Shown piece after piece: positions 1-10,739 of a stretch of 64,000 nucleotides of DNA; within the stretch, counting starts at the first letter, position 1, and every line of letters begins with the position of its first letter. The stretch is from Apis mellifera. Lineage: Eukaryota; Arthropoda; Insecta; Hymenoptera; Apidae. Position numbers and translations under genes: made by a program. The notes beneath the pieces were generated by a model, which was not told the DNA's origin, made no database searches, and saw only the letters and a program-made list of their open reading frames with translations. Location of the stretch: contig NC_037642.1 in NCBI RefSeq assembly GCF_003254395.2, positions 9,809,736 through 9,873,735 of the forward strand, given 5' to 3'.

Positions 1-31
1 GTAAAAAAAAAAAAAAAAAGAAGATATAAAA

Positions 32-3000
32 TTACTTCTCTTCTTTCAGCTCCTGTATGCATGTATCATTATCGAGCTGTATTATTCGCAATACTTTTAG
101 TAATTTCGTAACAAGATTATCTACATCAATAACTTGATCAACAAGACTAACAGCCGGACAATAATCCGAAGCTAACGGACCATCATTCGTACCGGTATCA
201 GATTCGCTGATAGAATCGCAATCATCATCTTCCTCATTTTCAACCTATATAGAAAATTATGCGAATTATATAATGATTGTTTTTTTTTCTCGTTTGACAA
301 AAATATTTTTACATTGTTGTGTTACCTTACGACGATGCAAAATTGCCTGTGTGAGATTCGTAAGACTTGAACACTCCTCATTGGTACGCGTCTTTTTGAG
401 ATTACCTTCGTCCACGGTTTCCGGAAAGCTTAAAGCTCTGCGAAGGGAATCGCTACTCGACACCATGTTGTGCGAGTACGTATCGGGTAAGGGAACATCC
501 TCTAACACGCTTTCCATCATCAGGCATGGCTCGGTTTCAAAATCGAGCAAATCAGACGATGATTCCATACTTAGTTCTAAATGATCGATAATGGAAAGAA
601 ACGTTTTTATAACGGAAAGAAGATTTTCTCGAATTTGATCGAATGATTTTTCTCTATTCGTTCATAAATTCAGTGATATATACCTTTATATATTTGTTTG
701 GCTGATTCTAAAGAAGATTTTTTATCAGTGTTTTTCGTTGCAAAAGGATGCGTCGCCGCATTCCGGATCGCTCCAATCACTGCGGAAACGAAAGATCCAC
801 TCTTTGGACTTGGTGTACACTCTTTCAGGCTGTGCTTAGAGCTAACTGGACTCGATTCGACACTACTGTTGCTTCTGCTATATGCTTCATTGTGATATAT
901 CACGTCCTACAAATGGAGACGATATTTAAATATCATTAAAGAATCAATTAAAAAATATATGATTAAAAAATAATGGAATATTACTTCAAGATCTTTTACT
1001 GAGATACTGTACGATGTTATCAATTGGTCTACTAATCCTTCTAGCCTAGTTCCAAGACCGGAAAGCGCAACCGCAGCTCCGGAAACGGCAGCTCCCTGTG
1101 TGAGTAAAAGTTCCCTGCTTCGTCGTTCGACTGCATTTAATTTCATGCTCATAGATAAATTTTCTTGTCTACGAATGTATAAAAAAAAATACAAATTATT
1201 ATTTAAAGAAAATTTTCAAGATTAATTCTTTTTTTAATATTTACCTTCGTTGTTCGCTAATTCGTACTAAATGCTTACATTCTTCGGTTTGCCTTTCTAA
1301 TTCTAATTCGCGTTTCGTTAATAGTTCTTCTTTTTTTGCAAGCTGTAAAATTAGAAAAAAAAGTTTTTACCATCGTCAATCTTTCCATTTATCAATAAAT
1401 AAGAAATACCTCTGTTTCAGCCTCTTTTAGAGCATCCGCCAAAGTGGCTTTTTCTTCTTGTAGAAAATCTTGCATCTCAGCCGATTCTGCCTCCAATTCT
1501 TGTTGTTGTTGTAGCAACGCTTTCTGAGCAGCCAAACTTTTCTCCAAATCCTTTACAAATCAACAATTACAATATATATAAAAAATTTAAGGAGAGTACA
1601 AAAATGAAAAATATAACTTACCCTACTCAACATACGGCACAAAGATTGTAAATCAGCTATCTCCAACTGTTGATTTGCTACAACTTGTCCAGACGATTGC
1701 AAATGACACTCCAACTCCAAGAAACTGTCACTCCCTTCTAAAATCAACCCAAAATTATTCCCTCAAAAAAAAAAAAAAAAAAAAGAAAGGAAACGACTCA
1801 AAGGAAAATATGAAATTAAATAACCACCTGCATGCTCTGATTGCGGAGTTCCAAGCATCGCCAATACTCGTTGCGCATTTCTATCTAATTCTTGGCGCGC
1901 GAACGCGTGATCCGCCTGTTCCTCTTTGAGAAGACGGTTCACCTCGACAATTTCAGCCTTCAGCTTCTCGTTCTCCTCTTTCCGTTGCGTCGCCTCTTCG
2001 TTTAATCGTTTCAAGTCAGTCTGCATCGCTTGCATGTCCTCCCACGTGCCCTCCGTCTGGCATCCTTCGTGCAACCTCTCGACCACTTCCGGCCCGGTGA
2101 CAACACCCGGCACTCCGGACAAAGCATTCTCGATGTCGTGACCGGTCAGACCAGTTTGCACGCTCGTTTCATGATAAATACGCGTCTTCTCGGCAATCTT
2201 GTGCCTCGGATAGGGTGGCAGACTTTTGTGCGCCGAATTCTCTTTCGCGTTGTTACCCTTCTTCTCAACCTGCCTGTTTAAACTCGCGTCTCTGCTTCCG
2301 GATCTGCTTCTAATCGTTTTGTCCCCCTTCTCGCCGACCTTCGCGATGCTCATCTTATTCCTGTTCCTTCTGGGCAACGTGGCATACGCGTCCAGAGCTT
2401 TGTTATCCGCGCTTATCGCGCTCATCTTGTCCGATCTAGACGAAGGTTTCGCGGTTTCCACCTGTGCGCGTCCGGCGTACGACACCCTGGCGGTGGACAG
2501 AGGCTTTCTAACCTCTTCGGACGGCGTCGAGCTAGGTGTGCGAGCGCCACGCGTGCTGGACCCACCCCTGGATCTGCAGCTGCCACTCTGACCTCGGCCA
2601 CGCTGCGCCAGATCCTTGTTGATCTCTGTGGTGAGCATAGACGGCAGTGAATCAGGAATAGGTCTCGTCCTCGTTCGCGGCAGCATTTGGGTCGCACCTG
2701 AACGGAATGTCGTTGACACTCGACTGTTACTTGCCGTGTTATCATTATTTCCTTCTCTGATTCCCGATTTCTCCCTGGACCGGGCTCTGTCCCTCGCCAC
2801 GGGCCCTTGCGCTTTGCTCAGAATATTCCTCGGCGTAGCGGTACGCGGCTTGGAGCGTGGGGTAGCGGCCGAAATCAACGGTGCCGGCTTTACCCTCGTC
2901 CCTTTCTGACTCTCCGCCGCGGCTCCCTTCTTTTTGCTCGCGGTAGAAGCGGGTATCGTTCTCTTTACGTTGGTTCGGTTCGCACGGGCGGAAACGCTAC

Positions 3001-5006
3001 CCGCTATGGAGGAACTTTCGCTGCCGCCCTCGCTGGTACCCTCTCCACCGGTGGTCAACCTGACATCGTCGGGTAAAGTTGCGCATGGGTCCTCGTACAC
3101 GGAGCAACAGCTGACTAGACTGGAATCGCAGGACGCCTCGTCAAGGCCGCCGCAACTACTCGCGTAATCGATGCTGTTTCGACTTCGTACCTGAAATTAA
3201 TAACCGTTCGTTAATCGAACCCTGACGATTATTCATTATTTTGGTATTAATTGTCTTAATCAAAAGATTCTTATTAGAATTTCTTTCCACTATGTGGAAA
3301 AATTTAGCGACACTGAAGTATATCTCAGATTCGTTCAACCCCTTCCCTGTATGAAAAATTAATAGCCTTCCCAAATTGCTCCGAGCTATTCAAAGTACTT
3401 TCTGGGGAAAATCTATTTACAGACCGAAATGGGTCATTCTATACAGCAAATCCAACTCGGTTGTATCAACATTCTTCATAAGTTAGGAGAGGACAAGAAT
3501 TTTTGACCTTCTCGAATATTATGACTTTCTTCGATGGATCATCAATAATTAAAAATTCGATCAAAATTTGATAATTCTATTTACAGACCGAAATGGATCA
3601 TTCTATGTAGCAAATCCAACTCGGTTGTATCAACATTCTTCATAAGTTAGGAGAGGACAAGAATTTTTGACCTTCTCGAATATTATGACTTTCTTCGATG
3701 GATCATCGATAATTAAAAATTCGATCAAAATTTGATAATTCTATTTACAGACCGAAATGGATCATTCTATGTAGCAAATCCAACTCGGTTGTATCAACAT
3801 TCTTCATAAGTTAGGAGAGGACAAGAATTTTTGACCTTCTCGAATATTATGACTTTCTTCGATGGATCATCGATAATTAAAAATTCGATCAAAATTTGAT
3901 AATTCTATTTACAGACCGAAATGGATCATTCTATGTAGCAAATCCAACTCGGTTGTATCAACATTCTTCATAAGTTAGGAGAGGACAAGAATTTTTGACC
4001 TTCTCGAATATTATGACTTTCTTCGATGGATCATCGATAATTAAAAATTCGATCAAAATTTGATAATTCTATTTACAGACCGAAATGGGTCATTCTATAT
4101 AGCAAATCCAACTCGGTTGTATCAACATTCTTCATAAGTTAGGAGAGGACAAGAATTTTTGACCTTCTCGAATATTATGACTTTCTTCGATGGATCATCG
4201 ATAATTAAAAATTCGATCAAAATTTGATAATTCTATTTACAGACCGAAATGGGTCATTCTATATAGCAAATCCAACTCGGTATCAACATTCTTCATAAGT
4301 TAGGAGGGACAAGAATTTTTGACCTTCTCGAATATTATGACTTTCTTCGATGGATCATCAATAATTAAAAATTCGATCAAAATTTGATAATTCTATTTAC
4401 AGACCGAAATGGGTCATTCTATATAGCAAATCCAACTCGGTTGTATCAACATTCTTCATAAGTTAGGAGAGGACAAGAATTTTTGACCTTCTCGAATATA
4501 ATATTATGACTTTCTTTGATGGATCAAAATTTGATAATTTTTCTTTCTTCCCCTCCTCTGATCGACTCTCGTCGAATAATGGTTCTGAACGTGGCGCAAG
4601 GGTTACTTTTTCCTCGATCGATCCTCACCCTCGGGACCTCGGCGGCGCAACCCTCCACCCCACTGTCGCTTCCGTCCTTGCTATCCTTCCCCTCGCCCGT
4701 ATAATCCTTCTTGTCGTTGCTCAGAGCCGGATGATCAGGTTTGCCCGCTTCCGTCGACTCGGCGGTCACGTGGATCACGGTGATGTTGCAGTCGCTGTTC
4801 ATCGTGGAATCCGGGTCCTCGTTGGGAAGCTTATCGGCGTCGGCCAGCGGCGACGCGAGATCCTCCGGGACCCCTGAATCCTGCCTGGCCACGTTCTGAA
4901 CAGGCGACACTTTCAAGCTGTTGTCCTCCTCGAGACGCGTTCCGTCCATCTCGAGGCTCGGCTGATCTTTCGTGCTCGGTGACACGCTCATTTCCCGGTT
5001 GCCATT
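32..5006 (-). CDS. Large coiled-coil, Ser/Arg-rich protein, nine exons (family not recognised)
   Basis: Exons read on the minus strand: 4629-5006, 1828-3190, 1622-1737, 1410-1550, 1245-1342, 985-1168, 684-906, 326-576 and 32-244 (stop TAA 32-34). All junctions are GT-AG and all phases agree, which is strong support. The first Met in the 5' exon is at 4991 and would give 983 residues; an upstream exon is possible because 5007-5008 is a good acceptor. The protein begins with an acidic, Ser/Pro-rich part, continues with about 380 basic residues rich in Arg, Ser and Thr, then has a coiled coil at roughly 510-710 rich in Glu, Gln and Leu. After it comes a conserved-looking hydrophobic stretch (TQGAAVSGAAVALSGLG), Ser-rich segments and an acidic C-terminus ending in ELKEEK. 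A basic disordered arm plus coiled coil suggests a cytoskeletal or centrosomal scaffold, but that is inference only. Intron 1 contains a satellite array. Confidence 0.85.
3412..4541. repeat. 164-bp tandem satellite, about seven copies, inside intron 1 of the coiled-coil gene
   Basis: Copies start (at AGACCGAAATGG) at 3421, 3585, 3749, 3913, 4077, 4241 and 4401. The first five steps are exactly 164 bp; the last is 160 bp because copy 6 lacks a few bases. The last copy is disrupted and ends near 4541, less than 90 bp from the donor of the neighbouring exon. Copies 2-4 share variants (ATGGATC, TGTAGC) that differ from copies 1 and 5-7 (ATGGGTC), which points to recent local duplication. Every unit carries a splice-acceptor-like TTCTATTTACAG on the plus strand, antisense to the host gene. 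Confidence 0.97.
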
Positions 5007-7201
5007 CTGCAATCATGATTGAAGATTGACAAATGATAGGTCATGTAGTAAATACACGTAATAAGGTAACTAGATATTCATAGATGGGAGTCGAGCAAGA
5101 AATTATTTAATAGCCGCTTTATTTACTATTATATGATCTCGTTGGAACGAGTTTTTTTTTTTTCTAGTTACAATTCAATTATACTTTAACGCGATTTCTC
5201 TTCCTTTTTCATTGTTACATTTATCAGATTCTTGTTATATATATAAACGTTTATTGTGCGATTATCATCATTCTTGCCATCTCTACAATTACAGTTTTTA
5301 TCAATGTTATCAATTATTGTCATCAAGCTTCCCCTTGAACGTGATAACCGCCGTTACGTAAAATTAATTAATTCTCTTGTTTAATTTTCCATTTTCCATT
5401 CGACCTTACGCTCCAAGTTTCAAGATCTTCAATCAAGTTTTATCAGAAGAAACACGGTGGACAAATGAACGAAACGGGAAGGGAGGAGTGAATGAGCGAG
5501 CAAGCGAGAGAGAGAAAGAGAGAAAGAGTCCAGCCGTTGATGGAACAAAGCTGTGTCCAGCGGATCGATGGAGCAATTAAAATCCGGATCTTAATCGTCC
5601 GATCGGTCAATCGGTGCGATATTCGATTATCGGGGGGGGGAATAATATCCGGAATGGTCCTTCCAGAATTTGCGAATTTTGCGCATGGGCGGAGCGATGA
5701 TATATCGGCTTCCATACGAAAACTTAATTTCACGTTTCGATCGGCCGGAAAGGAAGGGAAATTCACCGAATTACAGGGGGGAGGGTAAAGTGAATTAGCG
5801 AAATCGTCACAGGATTTGTCGAACGATCACAATATTCGAATATTTTTAATGGATATGACGTTCGAATCCTAATCTAACCTCAACCTAACCTAAAAAAATT
5901 TTCTCGAAGATGCGAGCAAAATTAATTTTTATTCGTTGAAATCTTAGTTTAACAGAACAGAAGGGGGAAGAGGAAACTCGTAAATATCGATTCTTCTTAT
6001 CCTCCATTTTTAATTCTGAAGATGATTGAGGTTTAACGAGAATTAAATATATCTCGTATGATAGATTTTAAAGGAAGGAGAATTAGAAGATTGAAAGAGA
6101 AATTTTCTTGAAAATTGGATTTGACAATTACTATTTAAAACAACGTCATGCTGTGTTTCTTTATTCTATCATATATATATGTTTTTTTCTACGTTAAAAA
6201 AAATAATTGGTATTGGTTATTTTACAATTATATTTCTTGCTTTTATTTTTGTATAAATTGTAAGTTTATTTTTCTTATAATATGATAAGTCGACGATAGA
6301 TATTTAAAATTCGCGAATAAATAATTGTATAAATTAGAAAAGAATTTCATTCGATGAATGGGAATCGAGGTGTCGCATTCTTACATGAAATTCTCGGTGA
6401 TTTACCGCTTGTATTTACGAAGACACGTGGCGTGGAGTATCGAGTAATACTAGCGAGAAATTACGCGTATATATCGAGTTGTGTAACCGCAATGACAATT
6501 TATCGTTCCAATCAAGGAATCTGTCTCATATTATTCTTTTGATCGTTACATAAAGCGCGATGAAAAGAATAATTAACAATACCAAATCTTTAAAAACTCG
6601 AGATAAATTTTGTTCTTGCGTAAAAAAAAAAAAAAAAATTTCACGAATATAATTTTAACTCTATTATACATATAAAGTAAATAATTATATAATAGATAAT
6701 TTTAAACACTAAATTGTTTCAACTGTAATTTTGAAAAACATTATTTTTTCAATTAGCGAGTCGATCTTGGATATTTATCTTTATCAAATACGAGGGAAAA
6801 AGATAGATAAAGAAAAAGAAACAGAAAATCGTTATATTGGGTAGATATTGATAAAATGAGTACTTATATATATTTTTTTTTTCAACGGATAATAAAAAAC
6901 TTTTGCAAAATATTAAATCTTTTAGGAAAAAAGAAAAAAAAATTCTTTAATGAGCGTTTATCATTATTGAAACTTATAAAATAATAATAATTTGTAATCG
7001 CAATTCATAAATCATAATTTCTGAATAATAAATACACATATAATTAGGGGATTTTTTCATATCTTATATTATAAACGCTTAAGGACGTTTAAAAAAGATA
7101 TTTTGCGTCGAAAAACAAAGTTCACAAAAATAATAATTCAACGTGATTGCAGAGCAGAACTGCAAAACAGATCCACCACTCGCCTCCGCTTCCGCCTCCC
7201 A

Positions 7202-7233
<32 letters not shown>

Positions 7234-8690
7234 ATCAACGTTACGTATTTGAATTGTAATCGACGAGGAAGATCGCGTCATCGCGCGGTGTTCCCCTTTT
7301 CGAGCACCACTAGATCATGTAAAAGGCGTTTAGATTAACGATGGTGCTTCACTCACGTTGTCATTAAATGATTCTCTCCCTTCCATAGATGATCGATCGT
7401 TTTGTTGATCTTCCACGCGATTTACGGCTGATAAATGGCAAGAAAATCTAGCGAGTCGAAAGGCAGGTAATATCGGATTACAAATTTCAATTATAAATTT
7501 ATTGGTAAATTATAATATCCGTAAATATCCGTTTTCTTTTTATAAACAAAAATATGCAAAGTTTTTGTTCTTTAATGGGAAAAATTTTTTTACCAATTAA
7601 TACCGAGTTAATCCGAGACACGAGATGAGGAGAAGAAGAAGAAGAAGAGAATTAAAAGGAAATATTTGAATACAAAGGATGTGTTGAAAGATACAGGTAT
7701 TTTAAATATATGAATATTTAAAAGTTTGAACACGTTCGAGCAAATTTAAATATTTGAACGTTTAATTTGAATTTAAATATTTTTTTAAATTACGGAATAT
7801 ATGTGTATGTTATATTATCGAAAGACGAAAGTAAATAGAATATTCAGGTATTTGAACAAATCTCAATAATTTGATCAGGTCACTCCTCGCAGCCAAGGAA
7901 ACCGTTTTCCATTTAGAATTCTCAAATGACCCAGTCAGACTCGAGTTTCCTCCAATTACGAACGAACTGTTCAAACAGGAAACTTACTAACCTGATCATA
8001 CCAGCCACTCCAACAAACGAAATCCTTCTCTTTAAACCGCATCCCATTCTTACAAATAATAATTTCCCAACAATTCTACAATTATAATCGAACATATAAA
8101 ATGGAGAAATATCGAATTATCATATAAATCGTATTTCTTAATTCAATAATCTCATTCGAAATGATAAAACCATTCGATTACTACACCTAACCTCAAAAAT
8201 CAAACGGTCGAATCTTAAGCTCAATCGGACAAGAATACCTCTTCGAAATTTCTCGGAGAATAGTTCATTTACATCGAAAAATACCTTGGCCCGATAGAGA
8301 GGCGTTCTCGACCGTGATAACGAGCGAGAAACGACCGAGAACTGTGAGAAATGGCTCGTGACACGAGCGGCTAGAAGGTCTCGGGAAGTCCCGAAAGCGG
8401 CGAGGCCGATTGGCCGACAAAGAACCCCGTTTCGCGCCACGCCACCCATTATTACAGCGCAGCTACGCTGTTGCTAGCGCCTGTCTCGATCGACCACTCG
8501 ACAAACGAACAACCACTCGATTCCACGGTGCACCATTATTATCTTTTCTTTTTTTTTTTTTCTATTAAATATAACATACAACGCGCGAATAAAAATTTTT
8601 TTCTCGTAATTAAACACACGAAACACGTGGTCGAACGAATAATTTTTAGTTAGGAAGAACTAAGTGACAGTTATTGTATTGATTTTTTTT
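5007..8690. other. Intergenic / 5' flank of the coiled-coil gene, no gene seen
   Basis: Open frames here are short and low in complexity. The stretch 5377-5790 is less A+T-rich and could hold 5' UTR or promoter of the minus-strand coiled-coil gene. A (CT)n microsatellite lies at about 7201-7233. TTAGG-type units (CCTAACC) occur near 5875-5893. G+C-richer DNA at about 8270-8520 includes a 6-bp inverted repeat ACAGCG/CGCTGT and looks like a promoter region, either of this gene or of the plus-strand gene that follows. Confidence 0.5.
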
Positions 8691-8924
8691 CTAAGTGGAA
8701 ACAGCAATAGTCGAAATGGTAGAGGGCGACTCGAGAGACATTATTGGCAGTATTAGGCACTAATTTTCTTTTGTGATGTTGAATGAAAGAGGGAAAAAGA
8801 AAAAGTGAAGAAATTATTATTACTTTTTTTTTTCGAGAAAAAAGAAACAGTATTAAACGATACGAGTATTAATACGAGTAAAAAATGTGCAACGTGAAGA
8901 TTTTTGACAAAGTAGAAGATCAAG
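8691..8924 (+). other. Putative 5' UTR exon of the GDG-repeat gene
   Basis: A consensus donor CAAG|GTGAGT at 8925 pairs with an acceptor TCGCAG ending at 9324, giving a 400-bp intron. An upstream ATG at 8885 opens a short uORF that, after splicing, reads 17 codons and stops just after the junction, so it does not extend into the main protein. The 5' limit of the exon is a guess. Confidence 0.35.
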
Positions 8925-9698
8925 GTGAGTCTCGATTCTGATTAAACCGTGAAAGAGAAACGTTAAATAAATGTTTGCAAATCAATCTCGAAATTATTTC
9001 TCTCAATTTTACGTAATAAGTAAACTCAAAAATAATCGTCATCACTGATCTAAATATTTCGTATTTTTTGTAGAATTCTAAGAAATTTCTGAAGAAAATC
9101 CACTTTTTCCAAGAATCGAAATCTATCGAGAACATCTACGATCACGAAAAAAAGAGAAATAACTTTCCCCAAGATTATTATGCTCCGTCGAAATTTTATA
9201 CCATAAAAATACCGCAAAAATACTTCTCCACCAATTCTTTCGAAACATCTTCACGACTACTTTAACCGAATCCGGTTAAAAAAAGAAAAGAAAAAAAAAA
9301 AAATCTCACCTCGTCGAATCGCAGGATCAAACTGTTAAACCTGACGAGCCTCCTGGTGAACATCGACGAGAGCAACGAAGCCAGATTGTTCATCTAGCCA
9401 ACTTGTCCGCGCGAAGAGTGAATTTTTCGTGGGAAGGAAGGAAGGAAAGAAGCCGGTGAAAACGGTGAAACCGCTCCGCGATTAACGAGACGTCTCTGCT
9501 CGACAAAGGAGTCGAACAACAACTCCTCGTCGAGAAATCGATCTCGACGAGTTGCATAAGAGTTCCTAGCCAGTTTCGTTTTACAAGCAAACACCTCTAC
9601 GATTACACACCTCTTCTCTCGTGCGTAGAGGAAAAAAAGGAAAGAAAGAAAGAAAAAAAGAATCGAAAACAAGACGATCGTCGTTGAAGAGCGCAACA

Positions 9699-10316
9699 AT
9701 GGGCGTGAAGGAGGGAACGATGAGAAGGATCGCCGGCGACGGTTTATCGGTCGACCTCCAATCGAACGAGCAGATCCTCGAGATCAAGGGCGACGGATGC
9801 GACATCACGATGTCGAGGAACCGCGGAAGCGTGAAAGTCATCGGGGATGGTTGCCGGCTGAGGATCGTCCAGAACATGGGCGACGTGGAGTACACGGGGG
9901 ACGGTGGCCAGGTCCTTCTGGGCCCGAAATCTAGCAAGGATAAGAAAGTGAAATACGTCGGGGATGGTGGTAGGATAAGATTCGACGTCGAGTTGACGAT
10001 GAAGAACCGGAAGCCTCGGAAGGAGGAGGGGAAGATGGACGAGGAGAGGAAGAAGAAGAAAGGCGTTCCTGAGAAGAGTCGGGAAGAGACGGAAAACGAT
10101 TTGAACGGGAGGAAAGAAACGAAACAAAGCGGCAGGGAGGAGAAGAGGGGGGGAAAAGTGACCAGGATCGTCACCACTTTCGAGTACGACGAGAAGATCG
10201 TGAAGAAGTGGTTCGTGAATCCGGATAAGGTGATCAAGAATTTGGGAGGTTCTTTCGTGAAAGTTGTGCCGAAAGAGACGAAGAAAACGAAGGTATGGGA
10301 TGGAAAGGGAAAGTAA
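9699..10316 (+). CDS. GDG-repeat protein, predicted small beta-solenoid with charged tail
   Basis: The CDS is one open exon of 205 codons plus stop; ATG at 9699 has a good context (CAACAATGG). The frame stays open upstream to 9621, but there it encodes only Lys/Arg-rich, UTR-like sequence. Residues 11-96 contain five copies of a repeat beginning with GDG (residues 13, 31, 49, 67 and 88). The first four are spaced exactly 18 residues and the last step is 21. The pattern GDG-x-hydrophobic-x-hydrophobic ... N-x-G-x-V-x-V resembles the turns of right-handed beta-solenoids such as DUF3060-type repeats (by analogy; not searched). Residues about 98-150 are a very charged Lys/Glu/Arg linker, followed by a more structured end (VTRIVTTFEYDEKIVKKWFV). 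No signal peptide or membrane segment is seen. The locus is clearly G+C-richer than its flanks. Function unknown. Confidence 0.8.
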   Translation: MGVKEGTMRRIAGDGLSVDLQSNEQILEIKGDGCDITMSRNRGSVKVIGDGCRLRIVQNMGDVEYTGDGGQVLLGPKSSKDKKVKYVGDGGRIRFDVELTMKNRKPRKEEGKMDEERKKKKGVPEKSREETENDLNGRKETKQSGREEKRGGKVTRIVTTFEYDEKIVKKWFVNPDKVIKNLGGSFVKVVPKETKKTKVWDGKGK

Positions 10317-10651
10317 GAAAGGGAGAGAAAATAGAATTAGAAATTTAGATGATAAGAAAAATAGAGTATGTGTGTATATAATTATAATATTAGTCGGAAA
10401 TGGTGAAATATCTATGATTTTTAAGATGATTGGAAGGAACATTGCCATTGTAACTCAAGTCTGGCTTAAAGTTCCTATCTAAGGACAATTAGAAACGAGG
10501 AAACGATTTCTTGGAATAATTTAATAGTGGGCATTTTGAGCATGTGTGTGTCAAGTCGTCGAGGAATAATTTTCGATTTCTTTGTGGAAGAATCGTTCTG
10601 ATAATCGAGGATATCTGCTGTATAATATCGCGTGATAAATATTATCGACGC

Positions 10652-10657
10652 AATAAA
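10652..10657 (+). terminator. Poly(A) signal AATAAA downstream of the GDG-repeat gene
   Basis: AATAAA lies about 335 bp after the stop codon in A+T-rich DNA. It is a plausible 3' end signal; other AATAAA motifs occur further on. Confidence 0.4.
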
Positions 10658-10739
10658 ATCGATAAAATTGTATTGTTTTTCGTTCTTGAGAAATTTTTTT
10701 CTAGGAAGGCAAAGATATATACTTTTGATGATAAATGAA

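Noticed and set aside
1926..3167. Several plus-strand frames of 70-120 codons
   Set aside because: They lie antisense to the large Ser/Arg-rich exon of the coiled-coil gene and reflect its base composition.
5860..5869. GTTCGAATCC, similar to a tRNA T-loop
   Set aside because: No acceptor stem, anticodon arm or B-box partner could be found around it.
9325..9470. Open frames just after the 9324 acceptor
   Set aside because: They cannot be joined in phase to the ATG at 8885 without an early stop, so the segment is better read as 5' UTR.
9581..10448. Two long minus-strand frames opposite the GDG-repeat CDS
   Set aside because: They are Phe/Leu/Pro-rich shadows; the plus-strand frame has regular protein repeats and a good start context.
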